The notes below the pieces were generated by a model, which was not told the origin of the DNA, did no database searches, and worked only from the letters and a program-made list of their open reading frames with translations. A program made the position numbers and the translations under genes. Shown here piece by piece: positions 1-8,114 of a stretch of DNA of 64,000 bases. The stretch is from Deefgea rivuli DSM 18356 (GTDB lineage: Bacteria > Pseudomonadota > Gammaproteobacteria > Burkholderiales > Chitinibacteraceae). The stretch is from contig NZ_KK211081.1 in assembly GCF_000620145.1 (NCBI RefSeq), positions 307,878-371,877 of the forward strand. The letters are read 5' to 3'. How positions within the stretch are numbered: the stretch's first letter is position 1; the number at the start of each line of letters is the position of its first letter.

Positions 1-173
1 AATAGTGAGTGAAGCTTCGTAGAGTAAAACGTGGCAAAAATCTGACGAATTTATTGCGCGTCCCTTAGTACCAATAACATATATGTGTATTTCATTACAC
101 TAATGCACTGCTTGCAGCAAAATAACTCGATGTTAATGAACGCATTGTAATGCTGAAGCCTGAAATACTTTTA

Positions 174-899
174 TTATAAACTCTCAAAATAACAAAGTAA
201 TTCTTCGTAAGCAGGAGTGACATCTTCTCTTGATAATGGGTATGTTGTTGCAGGACTAAGTAGCGCAGCCATAACCATAACAGGAGGAAAAAATTGGAAT
301 TTATCAATTTCATTCATTAAATCATTTATATTTATTGTTGTGTTATCTATATTTTCAAGTAATTTCTGTAGTTGATGTCTTTGTCTTAGTATGTCGGCTT
401 CTCTGATTTCGAAGTTGTCTTCAAATAGAGTTGTATTCAAGTAATCTTTGACTAACTTTACAATGAAACTACCACATGTTAATCCGGTTCCGCACTCATT
501 TATTCGGGCTAAGCCATTATTTCCAAAGAAATATCCTTCCGAGTTATAACCATAAGCGCAAGGAGTAGCCAAACTAAAATTGGCCTCCAAATATTTTATT
601 AAGTATTCTGCATCATCAAGGGCGATTGAAGTATCTGCAATATACACATTGCGGTTATTCATGCAAAACTGCCCCAAATCGCGCCTTAAAAGCTCAATAG
701 AATAAATATTTTTGTGCGCTATTCGTAAATCATTTTCTTCATTGAGCCACATAAGTGCTATGTGCTGACAGTCGTTTCCTATGCTGACAAGCAATTCGTA
801 TGCCTCAAAATCTCTGTCATGAATGCGCGAAATTTTATTTTTCATTGGGAGTCTTATGTATCTATTTGAATCATATAACTTGATCTTGCTCGCCTTCAA
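174..899 (-). CDS. Unrecognised protein, possible papain-like fold (third gene of AT-rich operon)
   Basis: I do not recognise this protein with confidence. The longest frame starts with TTG at 899 (241 aa), but an ATG at 845, 26 nt after the upstream gene's stop, is a plausible start (about 223 aa); neither has a good ribosome binding site. There is no signal peptide or membrane segment. A central stretch reads ECGTGLTCGSFIVKL, a cysteine at the start of a helix as in papain-like or NlpC/P60-type hydrolases, with histidines upstream (QHIALMW, RIAHKN) as in permuted versions of that fold. That assignment is a weak inference. The gene is far richer in A+T than the rest of the window, overlaps its upstream neighbour and is last in a three-gene operon, so it is probably acquired DNA. 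Confidence 0.6.
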   Translation of the reverse strand: MKASKIKLYDSNRYIRLPMKNKISRIHDRDFEAYELLVSIGNDCQHIALMWLNEENDLRIAHKNIYSIELLRRDLGQFCMNNRNVYIADTSIALDDAEYLIKYLEANFSLATPCAYGYNSEGYFFGNNGLARINECGTGLTCGSFIVKLVKDYLNTTLFEDNFEIREADILRQRHQLQKLLENIDNTTININDLMNEIDKFQFFPPVMVMAALLSPATTYPLSREDVTPAYEELLCYFESL

Positions 900-1425
900 C
901 TAAAGCAAGTTTGCTGAGTGCACTTGATAATTTATCAGATGATTTGTAGCTATTGAGTAATCTAGTTAGAGTACCTAAAGCCTTTGGATTTAATTCATTT
1001 TTGTCAATACTGGATAGCATTCTTCCTAGCATTACAAATTGGCCGTTCTTAATTAATTTTTCAGTTATATATATAATTCTTTTATGGTCTGATCTTTTGT
1101 CGGACTTGAATAATTTCTCAAAGCCTGGGCTATCTTCAATCAGAAGTATTGATTGTGCATGTTCTAGTATAGCTAATCGATGCTCCAACGCCGCAATTGT
1201 GGCGCTAATTAATCTCTTGTTGTTGCTAATTTCATGGTGAACTTCTTCAATGGCTTTAGTAGTACTGCTTTCTCGCCACCTTAGAGATAAAAGTTGTTGA
1301 GTGGAAGAAGAAAGATCCGATTTTACCGATAAGGCAACCAGATCCGTTTTCACCCATTTGTATTCATTGCTGTACTGATTCAGCTTTTCTAAAGAAGGTT
1401 TCTGCAATGATATGAAGTATTTCAT
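871..1425 (-). CDS. Unrecognised helical protein (second gene of AT-rich operon)
   Basis: A protein of about 184 aa that I do not recognise. I chose the ATG at 1425 because the sequence TTGGTGAAAAAA lies just before it and GGTGA can serve as a ribosome binding site; a TTG at 1437 would add four residues. The sequence looks mainly helical, with a charged, possibly coiled-coil stretch in the middle (KAIEEVHHEISNNKRLISA followed by ALEHRLAILEHAQ). No cysteine pairs, signal peptide or membrane segment are seen. It overlaps the 3' end of the first gene by about 60 nt and the longest frame of the third by 29 nt, so the three are probably co-transcribed. Base composition is strongly AT-rich. Confidence 0.6.
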   Translation of the reverse strand: MKYFISLQKPSLEKLNQYSNEYKWVKTDLVALSVKSDLSSSTQQLLSLRWRESSTTKAIEEVHHEISNNKRLISATIAALEHRLAILEHAQSILLIEDSPGFEKLFKSDKRSDHKRIIYITEKLIKNGQFVMLGRMLSSIDKNELNPKALGTLTRLLNSYKSSDKLSSALSKLALVEGEQDQVI

Positions 1426-2035
1426 TTTTTTCACCAATATCGATTAAAGATTTAAACTCTTTAAGAATTCCTTTGGCATTAACTTTCAGTTCGTAGATGT
1501 CTTGAGTGTGAAAATAAGTTATGTAACATTCATTAACTCCATTTATACCACCATTTATTCTATAACCTATGGCCTCGTTAATGGCAGAGTCACAAAATGG
1601 TGACAAATCAACTGGGGATATTTTTTGAAAAGATGTGCACAGGTACTTGCTACCATCGATGATAGCTGTGTATCTTGCATCGGCGATTATTTTTTTATTT
1701 GACGTAATTAAAGCTAATATTTTTTCATAAATTTTAGCTTGATTTAATTTTTTAGATTGAATTATCAAAGGTTCAGGGGCTTCCCCATCAGGCTTTAACT
1801 TTATTTCAATATTAAAATCAATGGAGTCATCATTTTTGGCTAGAAAAATCTCATGAAAGATCTTCCCATCATCAATGCTTTCATTGAAAATTGGGCCTAG
1901 AAAGAAAATATCGCACTCATTATCGTCCGATGGAGCCATATCAACAGCGCGTAAATCGCTGACTAACTGATCCCAAAATTGATCGTTTGATTTTATTTTA
2001 AAATCGATCTCGGTCTTGACTATTTTTAAATCCAT
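1364..2035 (-). CDS. Unrecognised protein (first gene of AT-rich operon)
   Basis: A 223 aa protein of unknown function, first gene of the three-gene minus-strand operon. Its ATG is preceded by TATTGGTGTAAAA, nearly the same leader as that of the second gene (TATTGGTGAAAAAA), so both are probably translated from a GGTG-type site. The N-terminal half is acidic (APSDDNECDIFF, ESIDDGK, KNDDSIDFN); the C-terminal half has mixed strand/helix character and contains GYRINGGINGVNECYITYF. No signal peptide or transmembrane helix is visible. The 3' end overlaps the next gene by about 62 nt. AT-rich composition suggests horizontal origin. I cannot assign a family. Confidence 0.6.
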   Translation of the reverse strand: MDLKIVKTEIDFKIKSNDQFWDQLVSDLRAVDMAPSDDNECDIFFLGPIFNESIDDGKIFHEIFLAKNDDSIDFNIEIKLKPDGEAPEPLIIQSKKLNQAKIYEKILALITSNKKIIADARYTAIIDGSKYLCTSFQKISPVDLSPFCDSAINEAIGYRINGGINGVNECYITYFHTQDIYELKVNAKGILKEFKSLIDIGEKNEILHIIAETFFRKAESVQQ

Positions 2036-2339
2036 TTTTACACCAATATAGTGACTATTAATTCTTTGATACTTCAGCTAGCTTCAATGAGTAAGTATTC
2101 ACATTGTCGCTATAGTAGACCCCAAGCATTTGTCTAGCCGACCTCAATTGTATCATACATCGTTTGGTTGGTCGGTTTTACGACATCCATCTATTGGTAA
2201 AGTACAACAAAATCAAAGTATTAGGCTAGAGTGAGTATCAATCAACACTGATAATCTTAGTGGATTAAAAGTCTACTGCCCGATGGATATCCGGTCACAT
2301 CGTGTTTTACACACTACCCCAGATTCTGTAGGTTTTCTG
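2036..2339. other. AT-rich gap without a recognised gene
   Basis: About 300 bp upstream of the three-gene operon. It must hold that operon's promoter, but I see no clear -35/-10 pair, no terminator-like hairpin and no reading frame with protein-like composition. Confidence 0.4.
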
Positions 2340-2780
2340 TTAAATTTTATTGTTGCGGAGTGTTTTTTCTGCGGAAGCGTGAATGACCGCATTAATAAGT
2401 TGTTCTCCGAGTTGTGGGCGCTCTGCAAGTAATGGATACCGCTTACAAAGAAGCTGATTAGACAGCGCATTCCCATTCTGCCAAATGCTGCTGTCCAGTT
2501 CATTATCCGGGGCTCCCAAAAAGAAGAAGGCGAAGCGGGCATAGCTTCCAGTTGGTTCTCGCGCTATTCATTGTTCTAGCTCTTGCTTGGCCAAAGCTTG
2601 GGAAAAAAGCCAAGTTAGACATTCCTGATGGATGCCTTCGTATTTGAACGCAAAAGCCAGTTGCCCACTAAAACTCTCCAGAGAGCGGTATGATTCTGGG
2701 TAAACTTTAAAACGTATGTCCCTGTCACTCGATGTGGAGCGGTTACGCCCGATTTCACTCTGTCCGGCCAGCGGGTACAC
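2340..2780 (-). pseudogene. Remnant of a Fic-family protein, nonsense mutated
   Basis: From a GTG at 2780 the frame reads MYPLAGQSEIGRNRS, then GQLAFAFKYEGIHQECLTWL, which resembles the N-terminal part of a group of Fic-domain proteins (as I recall, ...FAxKYEGxxLExLxxLF... then W-x-PTGxYARR). Seventy codons in, a TGA sits where the family has tryptophan; in the same frame the sequence continues IAREPTGSYARFAFFFLGAP and stays open to a TAA at 2340. The catalytic Fic motif (HxFxDGNGR) is absent, so the 3' part of the gene has been lost. Family membership is from memory of the motif pattern, not a search. The remnant points in the same direction as the AT-rich operon. Confidence 0.5.
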
Positions 2781-3034
2781 TGCTTAGATATTGTAGGTGA
2801 GCGATAACCATTGATACCCGATCTCAGCCATAAAATCGATTTCCACCATTAAAAAAATCCACCACCCTTATTCCATGCGCCCTTGACCCTCACTACACTT
2901 ATATAGTGACCCGCCCGAACGTTCCGCAAAGCGGAATTGCATTCAAGTATTTCAAGCCCTGTAGCTGGTAAGATTTTTTGTGTTTGCGGAACAAGTATTT
3001 ATCAAATAAATTTCCAAAAAATCAAAATAAAAAC
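2781..3034. other. Gap before tRNA-Ser, no gene seen
   Basis: No convincing reading frame. A short inverted repeat, TTCCGCAAAGCGGAA, lies near 2920-2936; its role is unknown. The far end leads into the tRNA-Ser promoter. Confidence 0.4.
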
Positions 3035-3063
3035 GGGACAAGCGCAGAAAGACTTGCTATTAT
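3035..3063 (+). promoter_or_regulatory. Putative sigma-70 promoter of tRNA-Ser
   Basis: GGGACA at 3035-3040 as a partial -35 and TATTAT at 3058-3063 as a -10, separated by 17 bp and ending 19 bp before the tRNA. The -10 context (GCTATTATG) is the same as upstream of tRNA-Leu in this window. Confidence 0.5.
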
Positions 3064-3082
3064 GCCGACCTGTTCAAAGAAC

Positions 3083-3172
3083 GGAAGCGTGGCTGAGTGG
3101 TTTAAGGCAGCGGTCTTGAAAACCGTCGTGGATGTGAGTCCACCCAGAGTTCGAATCTCTGCGCTTCCGCCA
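3083..3172 (+). tRNA. tRNA-Ser (anticodon TGA)
   Basis: A 90-nt class II tRNA. The acceptor arms GGAAGCG/CGCTTCC pair, the anticodon loop is CTTGAAA giving TGA, a long variable arm is present, the T-loop is GTTCGAATC, and CCA is encoded at the 3' end. Confidence 0.96.
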
Positions 3173-3181
3173 AGATTAAGT

Positions 3182-3213
3182 AAAAAAGCCCTGATGCGTC
3201 AGGGCTTTTTTGC
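3182..3213 (+). terminator. Rho-independent terminator after tRNA-Ser
   Basis: GCCCTGA-TGCG-TCAGGGC stem followed by TTTTTT, 10 bp downstream of the tRNA. The A-run on the 5' side makes it potentially bidirectional. Confidence 0.85.
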
Positions 3214-3295
3214 GTTCTGCGGCACCACACAGCGATCCCGACAAAACCAGTTTAGAAGCTAGAACCGCGCATAACAGAGTACAATTGCTCCCCTG

Positions 3296-5080
3296 ATGCT
3301 CAATACCCCACTCCACATACTTGAACACACTTTTGGTTACCACGCTTTTCGTGGTCAACAAGGAGATGTGGTCGACCATATTTGCGCTGGCGGCGACGCG
3401 CTGGTTTTAATGCCAACGGGTGGCGGTAAATCGCTGTGTTATCAAATCCCTGCGCTAGTACGAAACGGCTGCGGCGTCGTTGTTTCGCCGCTGATTGCAC
3501 TAATGCAAGATCAAGTTGAAGCGCTACAAGAACTCGGCGTGGCTGCTGCATTCCTTAATTCAACGCTAGACGCGAACGAAGCGCGCGAAGTGGAACGGGC
3601 TTTTGTCGCTGGCGAATTGAAATTACTCTACGTTGCGCCCGAACGGCTAACGACGATTCGCTTTCAATCGCTACTGCGCCAATCACCGATTGCGCTGTTT
3701 GCGATTGATGAAGCGCATTGCGTATCGCAATGGGGTCATGACTTCCGCCCTGAGTACCTTGCGCTGTCAGTGCTCGCCGATGATTTTCCAGATGTACCGC
3801 GCATTGCGCTAACGGCCACTGCGGATCACGCCACGCGGCAAGAAATGATTACGCGGCTGCGGCTGGAACGCGCGCAGCAATACGTTTCCAGCTTTGATCG
3901 CCCCAATCTGCGTTACAGCATTGTCGAAAAGAAAACCGCCCGCGATCAATTACTGACCTTTATCCGCCGCGAACACGAGCGAGATTCTGGCATTGTGTAT
4001 TGCCTCTCGCGTAAAAAAGTTGAAGACACCGCCGCTTGGTTGCGGGAAAAAGAAATCCGCGCCCTGCCCTATCATGCCGGGCTAGACGCAGGCGTGCGTG
4101 CCAAAAACCAGCAAGTGTTTCTGCGCGAAGAAGGCGTGGTGATGGTCGCGACGATTGCGTTTGGCATGGGAATTAATAAACCTGATGTGCGCTTTGTCGC
4201 ACATTTGGACATGCCCAAAAGCATAGAAAATTACTACCAAGAAACTGGCCGCGCTGGACGTGATGGTCTGCCAGCAAATACCTGGCTGGCGTATGGCCTC
4301 AACGACGTGATGCTGCTGGCGCAAATGATAGAGCAAGGCGGCAGTAGCGATGAGCAAAAACGTGTTGAGCGACAAAAGCTCGACGCTATGCTCGGCTTGG
4401 TTGAAGGCACCGCTTGCCGTCGACAAACTTTGCTCGCCTACTTTGGCGAAACCACCACAGCTTGCGGCAATTGCGATAATTGCCTGCATCCGCCCAAACT
4501 GGTTGAAATGAGCGCCGCCGCGCAAAAAGCCTTATCTTGCGTGTATCGCACTGGGAACCGATTTGGCGTTGGGCAGCTAGTCGATGTGCTGCGCGGAAAA
4601 ACCACGCCCAAAGTGAAAGAGCATCTACACGATAAAATCACGACGTTTGGCATTGGCAAAGACGTAGATGAAGCCAGCTGGCGCGCGATTTTCCGCCAAC
4701 TCTTGGTGCGCGGCGCATTGCAGTTATCACCGGATGGCCATGGCGGCCTGCAACTGACCGACGCGGCTCGGCCTTATTTAAAAGGCGAAACACCGCTGTA
4801 TTTGCGTGAACGCACCGAAAAATTCAATTACAAAGACAAAGACAACGACTTTGCCAATCCGCAAGAACTGGCCTTGTGGCAAGCGCTACGCCGTTTGCGC
4901 AAGCAGCTGGCCGACGATCAAGACGTACCCGCCTACCATGTGTTTGGCGATGCTACGCTGAAAGAAATGATCCGCCACCATCCACGCGATCATTATGAAT
5001 TATCGAAAATCTCTGGCGTGGGTGATCGCAAGCTGGATAAATATGGTGATGCATTTTTGGCGGTTTTAAACGGCGCCTAA
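3296..5080 (+). CDS. recQ: ATP-dependent DNA helicase RecQ
   Basis: A 594 aa 3'-5' superfamily 2 helicase that processes stalled forks and recombination intermediates in the cytoplasm. Visible motifs: Walker A TGGGKS at residues 41-46, DEAH at 138-141 followed by CVSQWGHDFR, motif III ALTATA, motif V/VI region FGMGINKPDVRF then YYQETGRAGRDG. Then come the RQC zinc-binding cysteines (ACRR..., ACGNCDNC) and a winged-helix region. The C-terminal 80 or so residues (ELALWQALRRLRKQLA ... SGVGDRKLDKYG) are an HRDC domain. Length and domain order match E. coli RecQ. The ATG at 3296 gives the expected short N-terminus; it has no strong ribosome binding site. Probably transcribed alone or with the DinB-like gene 61 bp downstream. 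Confidence 0.96.
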   Translation: MLNTPLHILEHTFGYHAFRGQQGDVVDHICAGGDALVLMPTGGGKSLCYQIPALVRNGCGVVVSPLIALMQDQVEALQELGVAAAFLNSTLDANEAREVERAFVAGELKLLYVAPERLTTIRFQSLLRQSPIALFAIDEAHCVSQWGHDFRPEYLALSVLADDFPDVPRIALTATADHATRQEMITRLRLERAQQYVSSFDRPNLRYSIVEKKTARDQLLTFIRREHERDSGIVYCLSRKKVEDTAAWLREKEIRALPYHAGLDAGVRAKNQQVFLREEGVVMVATIAFGMGINKPDVRFVAHLDMPKSIENYYQETGRAGRDGLPANTWLAYGLNDVMLLAQMIEQGGSSDEQKRVERQKLDAMLGLVEGTACRRQTLLAYFGETTTACGNCDNCLHPPKLVEMSAAAQKALSCVYRTGNRFGVGQLVDVLRGKTTPKVKEHLHDKITTFGIGKDVDEASWRAIFRQLLVRGALQLSPDGHGGLQLTDAARPYLKGETPLYLRERTEKFNYKDKDNDFANPQELALWQALRRLRKQLADDQDVPAYHVFGDATLKEMIRHHPRDHYELSKISGVGDRKLDKYGDAFLAVLNGA

Positions 5081-5141
5081 TCGCCACCAGCACTTAAAAC
5101 CCTTACACTCAGATTAATCCCGCCTTTTTTCTGAGTGAACC

Positions 5142-5645
5142 ATGAGCACGCTACTGCTTTCGCTATTTGAATACAAAGCTTGGGCTAATCACGAGCTGTT
5201 TCAGGCGCTACAAGCTTTGGATCCTGATTCGCAGCATGAGCAGCTGCATGCGACGCTTAGGATCCTGAATCATATTTACGTCGTCGACCGTATTTTCGCT
5301 GCGCAGCTGCAAGGCATTCCCCACGATTATTCCAATACAAACACAAAGGCCACGCCCACATTGGCGGCGCTTTATCACGACGTGCAAGCTTGCGATAACT
5401 GGTATCTAGAATATATTGCGGCACTAAATACAGAGCAATTGAGTGAAATGCTGAAATTTACTTTTGTCGATGGCGACTTAGGCCGCATGTCGCGCGAAGA
5501 AATTTTGGCGCATATCATCACGCATGGTGGCTACCATCGCGGCGCAGTCGGGCGGATTATGGCGCAAATTTCAATTGCGCCACCACGCGATATTTATTCT
5601 CGGTTTTTGCATTTTAGTGAACCCAAACGCCGCAATCGAGTTTAA
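5142..5645 (+). CDS. DinB-family four-helix protein
   Basis: A 167 aa cytoplasmic protein of the DinB/YfiT-like superfamily, small four-helix bundles that bind a divalent metal through three histidines; some are thiol transferases and many are uncharacterised. The family opening FEYKAWANHELF is at residues 9-20, LNHIYVVDRIF supplies His44, and HIITHGGYHRG supplies His128 and His132 (His124 precedes them), so the metal triad looks complete. It lies 61 bp downstream of recQ on the same strand; co-transcription is possible but no functional link is known. The substrate cannot be inferred. Confidence 0.82.
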   Translation: MSTLLLSLFEYKAWANHELFQALQALDPDSQHEQLHATLRILNHIYVVDRIFAAQLQGIPHDYSNTNTKATPTLAALYHDVQACDNWYLEYIAALNTEQLSEMLKFTFVDGDLGRMSREEILAHIITHGGYHRGAVGRIMAQISIAPPRDIYSRFLHFSEPKRRNRV

Positions 5646-5778
5646 AACTAAGCACTGAAAAATGCTTTTCTCTCGGCTCAATATTCGCCTCAGCCCACTC
5701 TAGATAAAAGCCATGTATTGCTGCTTGGGTATCAAATTTGCTGCATTATCAAATCAAGTAGACATCAGAGAATGATGG

Positions 5779-5798
5779 CCTATGTATAATTACATAGG
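5779..5798 (+). promoter_or_regulatory. Palindrome overlapping a possible -10 box
   Basis: CCTATGTA-TAAT-TACATAGG, 8-bp perfect arms around a 4-bp centre. The centre creates TATAAT at 5785-5790, 68 bp upstream of the DUF3300 gene. It could be an operator over the promoter of that gene pair; this is an inference. Confidence 0.4.
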
Positions 5799-5857
5799 CA
5801 TTTTGGCATGGACGCGTCACACTCAGTGAACGCTATGCAATTTAAGAAGGAGCTCGT

Positions 5858-7129
5858 ATGCCCCGTTTAATGCAATCCCTATTTATCTCAGCAGCGCTCA
5901 TCACATCACCATTGCTGCTCCTTAGCACTGCAGTGCAAGCAGCAAATACCACAGCAAGCACTGCCGCTGCGACGTTTAGCCAGCAAGAAATCGAGCAATT
6001 AGTCGCGCCGATTGCACTCTATCCCGATGCTTTATTGGCGCAAGTGCTAATGGCCTCAACTTATCCGCTGGAAGTGGTGCAAGCAGCGCGCTGGCGCAAA
6101 GATAATCCGAAACTGAAAGATAAAGCGCTCGAAGATGCATTGCAAAAGCAAACCTGGGATCCTGCGGTGAAATCGCTCACGGTTTTCCCTGATGTGTTGC
6201 AGATGATGAACGACAAAATCGATTGGACGCAAAAACTCGGTGATGCCTTTTTAGCGCAGCAAAAAGACGTCATGGAAGCCAGCCAACGTTTGCGCGCCAA
6301 AGCCGATGCAGAGGGCAATCTAAAAACCAGTAAAGAACAAAAAGTCAGCACCGAAGCCGCAAGTAGCGGCTCAACAACGATTTACAAAATTGAGCCTCAA
6401 ACTGAAACTATCTATGTACCTGTTTACAACCCAACCGTAGTTTACGGTACATGGCCATACCCCTACTACACACCTTATTACTGGTATCCACCAGCTTATC
6501 CTTATGGCGGTGCGGCCTTTGGTTTTACGACTGGGATTATTTTTGGCGCTGCGCTCTGGGGCAATAGCAACTGGGGCGGCAACGACGTCAATATTGATAT
6601 TGACCGCTACAACAACTTTAATCGTGTAGAGCATTACGACCGTGGTAATGGCAACAAATGGAATCACAATCCCGAACATCGCCGTGGCGTTGAATATCGC
6701 GATAACAAAACACGTGACCAATACCGACCAAGTGCAGGTACACGCGATCAGCAGCGCGATGACTTCCGTGGCAAAGCCGATGCATCACGTGGCGATTTGA
6801 AAAATGTGGATCGTAGCTCAGTACAAAACCAGCTCAAAGACGCAGATCGCAGCGAAATCAGTAATCGCGCCAAAGATCAAAGCGGGCAACGTGATCGTGC
6901 CAACACGTCAGACCGAGCCGCAGATCGAAGCGGTCAAGCCGATCATGGCAGCCGCGATATGAATCGTCCCTCTAAACCGACATACGATAACAATCGTTCA
7001 GCAGCATCACGGGATAACGCGTTTAGCGGCGCTGATCGCGGGCAAGTTAATCGAGCCGCGAGTACCCGCGGAGCCAGTTCACAGCGCAGTATGTCGCGCC
7101 CTACCCGCTCTGGCGGCGGCCGTCGATAA
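5858..7129 (+). CDS. DUF3300 domain envelope protein
   Basis: A 423 aa exported protein. A signal peptide (residues 1-28, hydrophobic SLFISAALITSPLLLL, cleavage near VQAANT) precedes a DUF3300 domain with the family hallmarks IEQLVAPIALYPDALLAQVL, STYPLEVVQAARW and WDPAVKSLTVFPDVL. Next is an aromatic stretch rich in Tyr/Pro/Trp (residues 185-215) and a hydrophobic glycine-rich segment (AAFGFTTGIIFGAALWG). The last 170 residues are low-complexity, rich in Asp, Arg, Ser and Asn. Start: AAGAAGGAGCTCGT precedes the ATG. The function is unknown in the family. The next gene, 11 bp downstream, encodes DUF2950, the usual partner, so the two probably form one operon. Confidence 0.85.
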   Translation: MPRLMQSLFISAALITSPLLLLSTAVQAANTTASTAAATFSQQEIEQLVAPIALYPDALLAQVLMASTYPLEVVQAARWRKDNPKLKDKALEDALQKQTWDPAVKSLTVFPDVLQMMNDKIDWTQKLGDAFLAQQKDVMEASQRLRAKADAEGNLKTSKEQKVSTEAASSGSTTIYKIEPQTETIYVPVYNPTVVYGTWPYPYYTPYYWYPPAYPYGGAAFGFTTGIIFGAALWGNSNWGGNDVNIDIDRYNNFNRVEHYDRGNGNKWNHNPEHRRGVEYRDNKTRDQYRPSAGTRDQQRDDFRGKADASRGDLKNVDRSSVQNQLKDADRSEISNRAKDQSGQRDRANTSDRAADRSGQADHGSRDMNRPSKPTYDNNRSAASRDNAFSGADRGQVNRAASTRGASSQRSMSRPTRSGGGRR

Positions 7130-7140
7130 GGAGTCATGCG

Positions 7141-8022
7141 ATGAAACTTAAATATTTAGCCATTTTAGCCTTTTCACTTCATCAATCAGTGATGGCTGCG
7201 CAGCAATTTGCCAGCCCAGAAGCCGCTGGTGAAGCGCTATTGCAAGCGGCAGAACACAAAGACAGCAAAGCGCTACAACAGCTATTTGGCAAAAACAGCC
7301 TTGATCTGATTCGTTCTGGCGATCCAGTGGCCGATGCCAATAGCTACAGCGCATTTGCAAATCAATACCGCGAAGCGCATCAATGGACTGCCGTTTCTGA
7401 ACAACGCAAAATATTAGAAATTGGCAGCGAGCAAAACCCGTTCGCGATTCCTTTGGTGCGTAAAAACAAGCAATGGGAATTTGATCTTCAAGCTGGGCGC
7501 GCAGAGCTGCTGACTCGACGGATTGGGCTGAATGAACTGAGCACCATCGAAGCCATCAAGAGCTATGCCGCTGCGCAGCGTGAATATTATTTGATGCAGC
7601 CCGAAGGCAATGCATTGCTACATTACGCCGATCGATTTGCCAGCTCACCAGATCGCCGCGATGGCCTGTATTGGCCTGCTAACTCAGGTAAAGAAAGCCC
7701 ACTCGGCCCCTTCTTTGCCAGTGCAGCCAAAGAAGGCTACGCCAAAGCCAATTCGCCCTATCATGGCTATCACTTTAAGATCCTGAAACAGCAAGGCCCC
7801 GCAGCTGCAGGTGGCGCGTATCAATACGTAGAAAACGGCAAAATGTTCGGTGGGTTTGCCATTGTCGCGTGGCCGGCAAACTATGGCAATTCAGGCGTGA
7901 TGAGCTTTATTAGCAATCAGGATGGCACAATTTATCAACGTAATCTGGGCAAAGACAGCGCTAAAATGGCGCAAAAAATGACTAGCTTTAACCCTGATAA
8001 ATCCTGGAAAATCATCGACTAA
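7141..8022 (+). CDS. DUF2950 family exported protein
   Basis: A 293 aa protein with an N-terminal signal peptide (MKLKYLAILAFSLHQSVMAA) and the DUF2950 pattern: FASPEAAGEALLQAA near the mature N-terminus, ELSTIEAIKSYAAAQREYY in the middle, and SPYHGYHFKILKQQGPAA and GGFAIVAWPANYGNSGVMSF towards the end. It follows the DUF3300 gene by 11 bp and GGAG lies before its ATG. These two families co-occur in many Gram-negative genomes, which suggests a joint envelope role, but no biochemical activity is known to me. A terminator follows at 8048. Confidence 0.85.
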   Translation: MKLKYLAILAFSLHQSVMAAQQFASPEAAGEALLQAAEHKDSKALQQLFGKNSLDLIRSGDPVADANSYSAFANQYREAHQWTAVSEQRKILEIGSEQNPFAIPLVRKNKQWEFDLQAGRAELLTRRIGLNELSTIEAIKSYAAAQREYYLMQPEGNALLHYADRFASSPDRRDGLYWPANSGKESPLGPFFASAAKEGYAKANSPYHGYHFKILKQQGPAAAGGAYQYVENGKMFGGFAIVAWPANYGNSGVMSFISNQDGTIYQRNLGKDSAKMAQKMTSFNPDKSWKIID

Positions 8023-8047
8023 AACGATTAAAAGCACCACTCGATAT

Positions 8048-8080
8048 AAAAAATCCCTCAATTCAATTGAGGGATTTTTT
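8048..8080 (+). terminator. Bidirectional terminator after the DUF3300-DUF2950 operon
   Basis: AATCCCTCAATTCAATTGAGGGATT stem-loop with an A-run before and a T-run after. It lies between two convergent genes and probably serves both. Confidence 0.85.
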
Positions 8081-8114
8081 ATGTCTCAGATCTAAACATC
8101 GAAGCCCAAATTCA

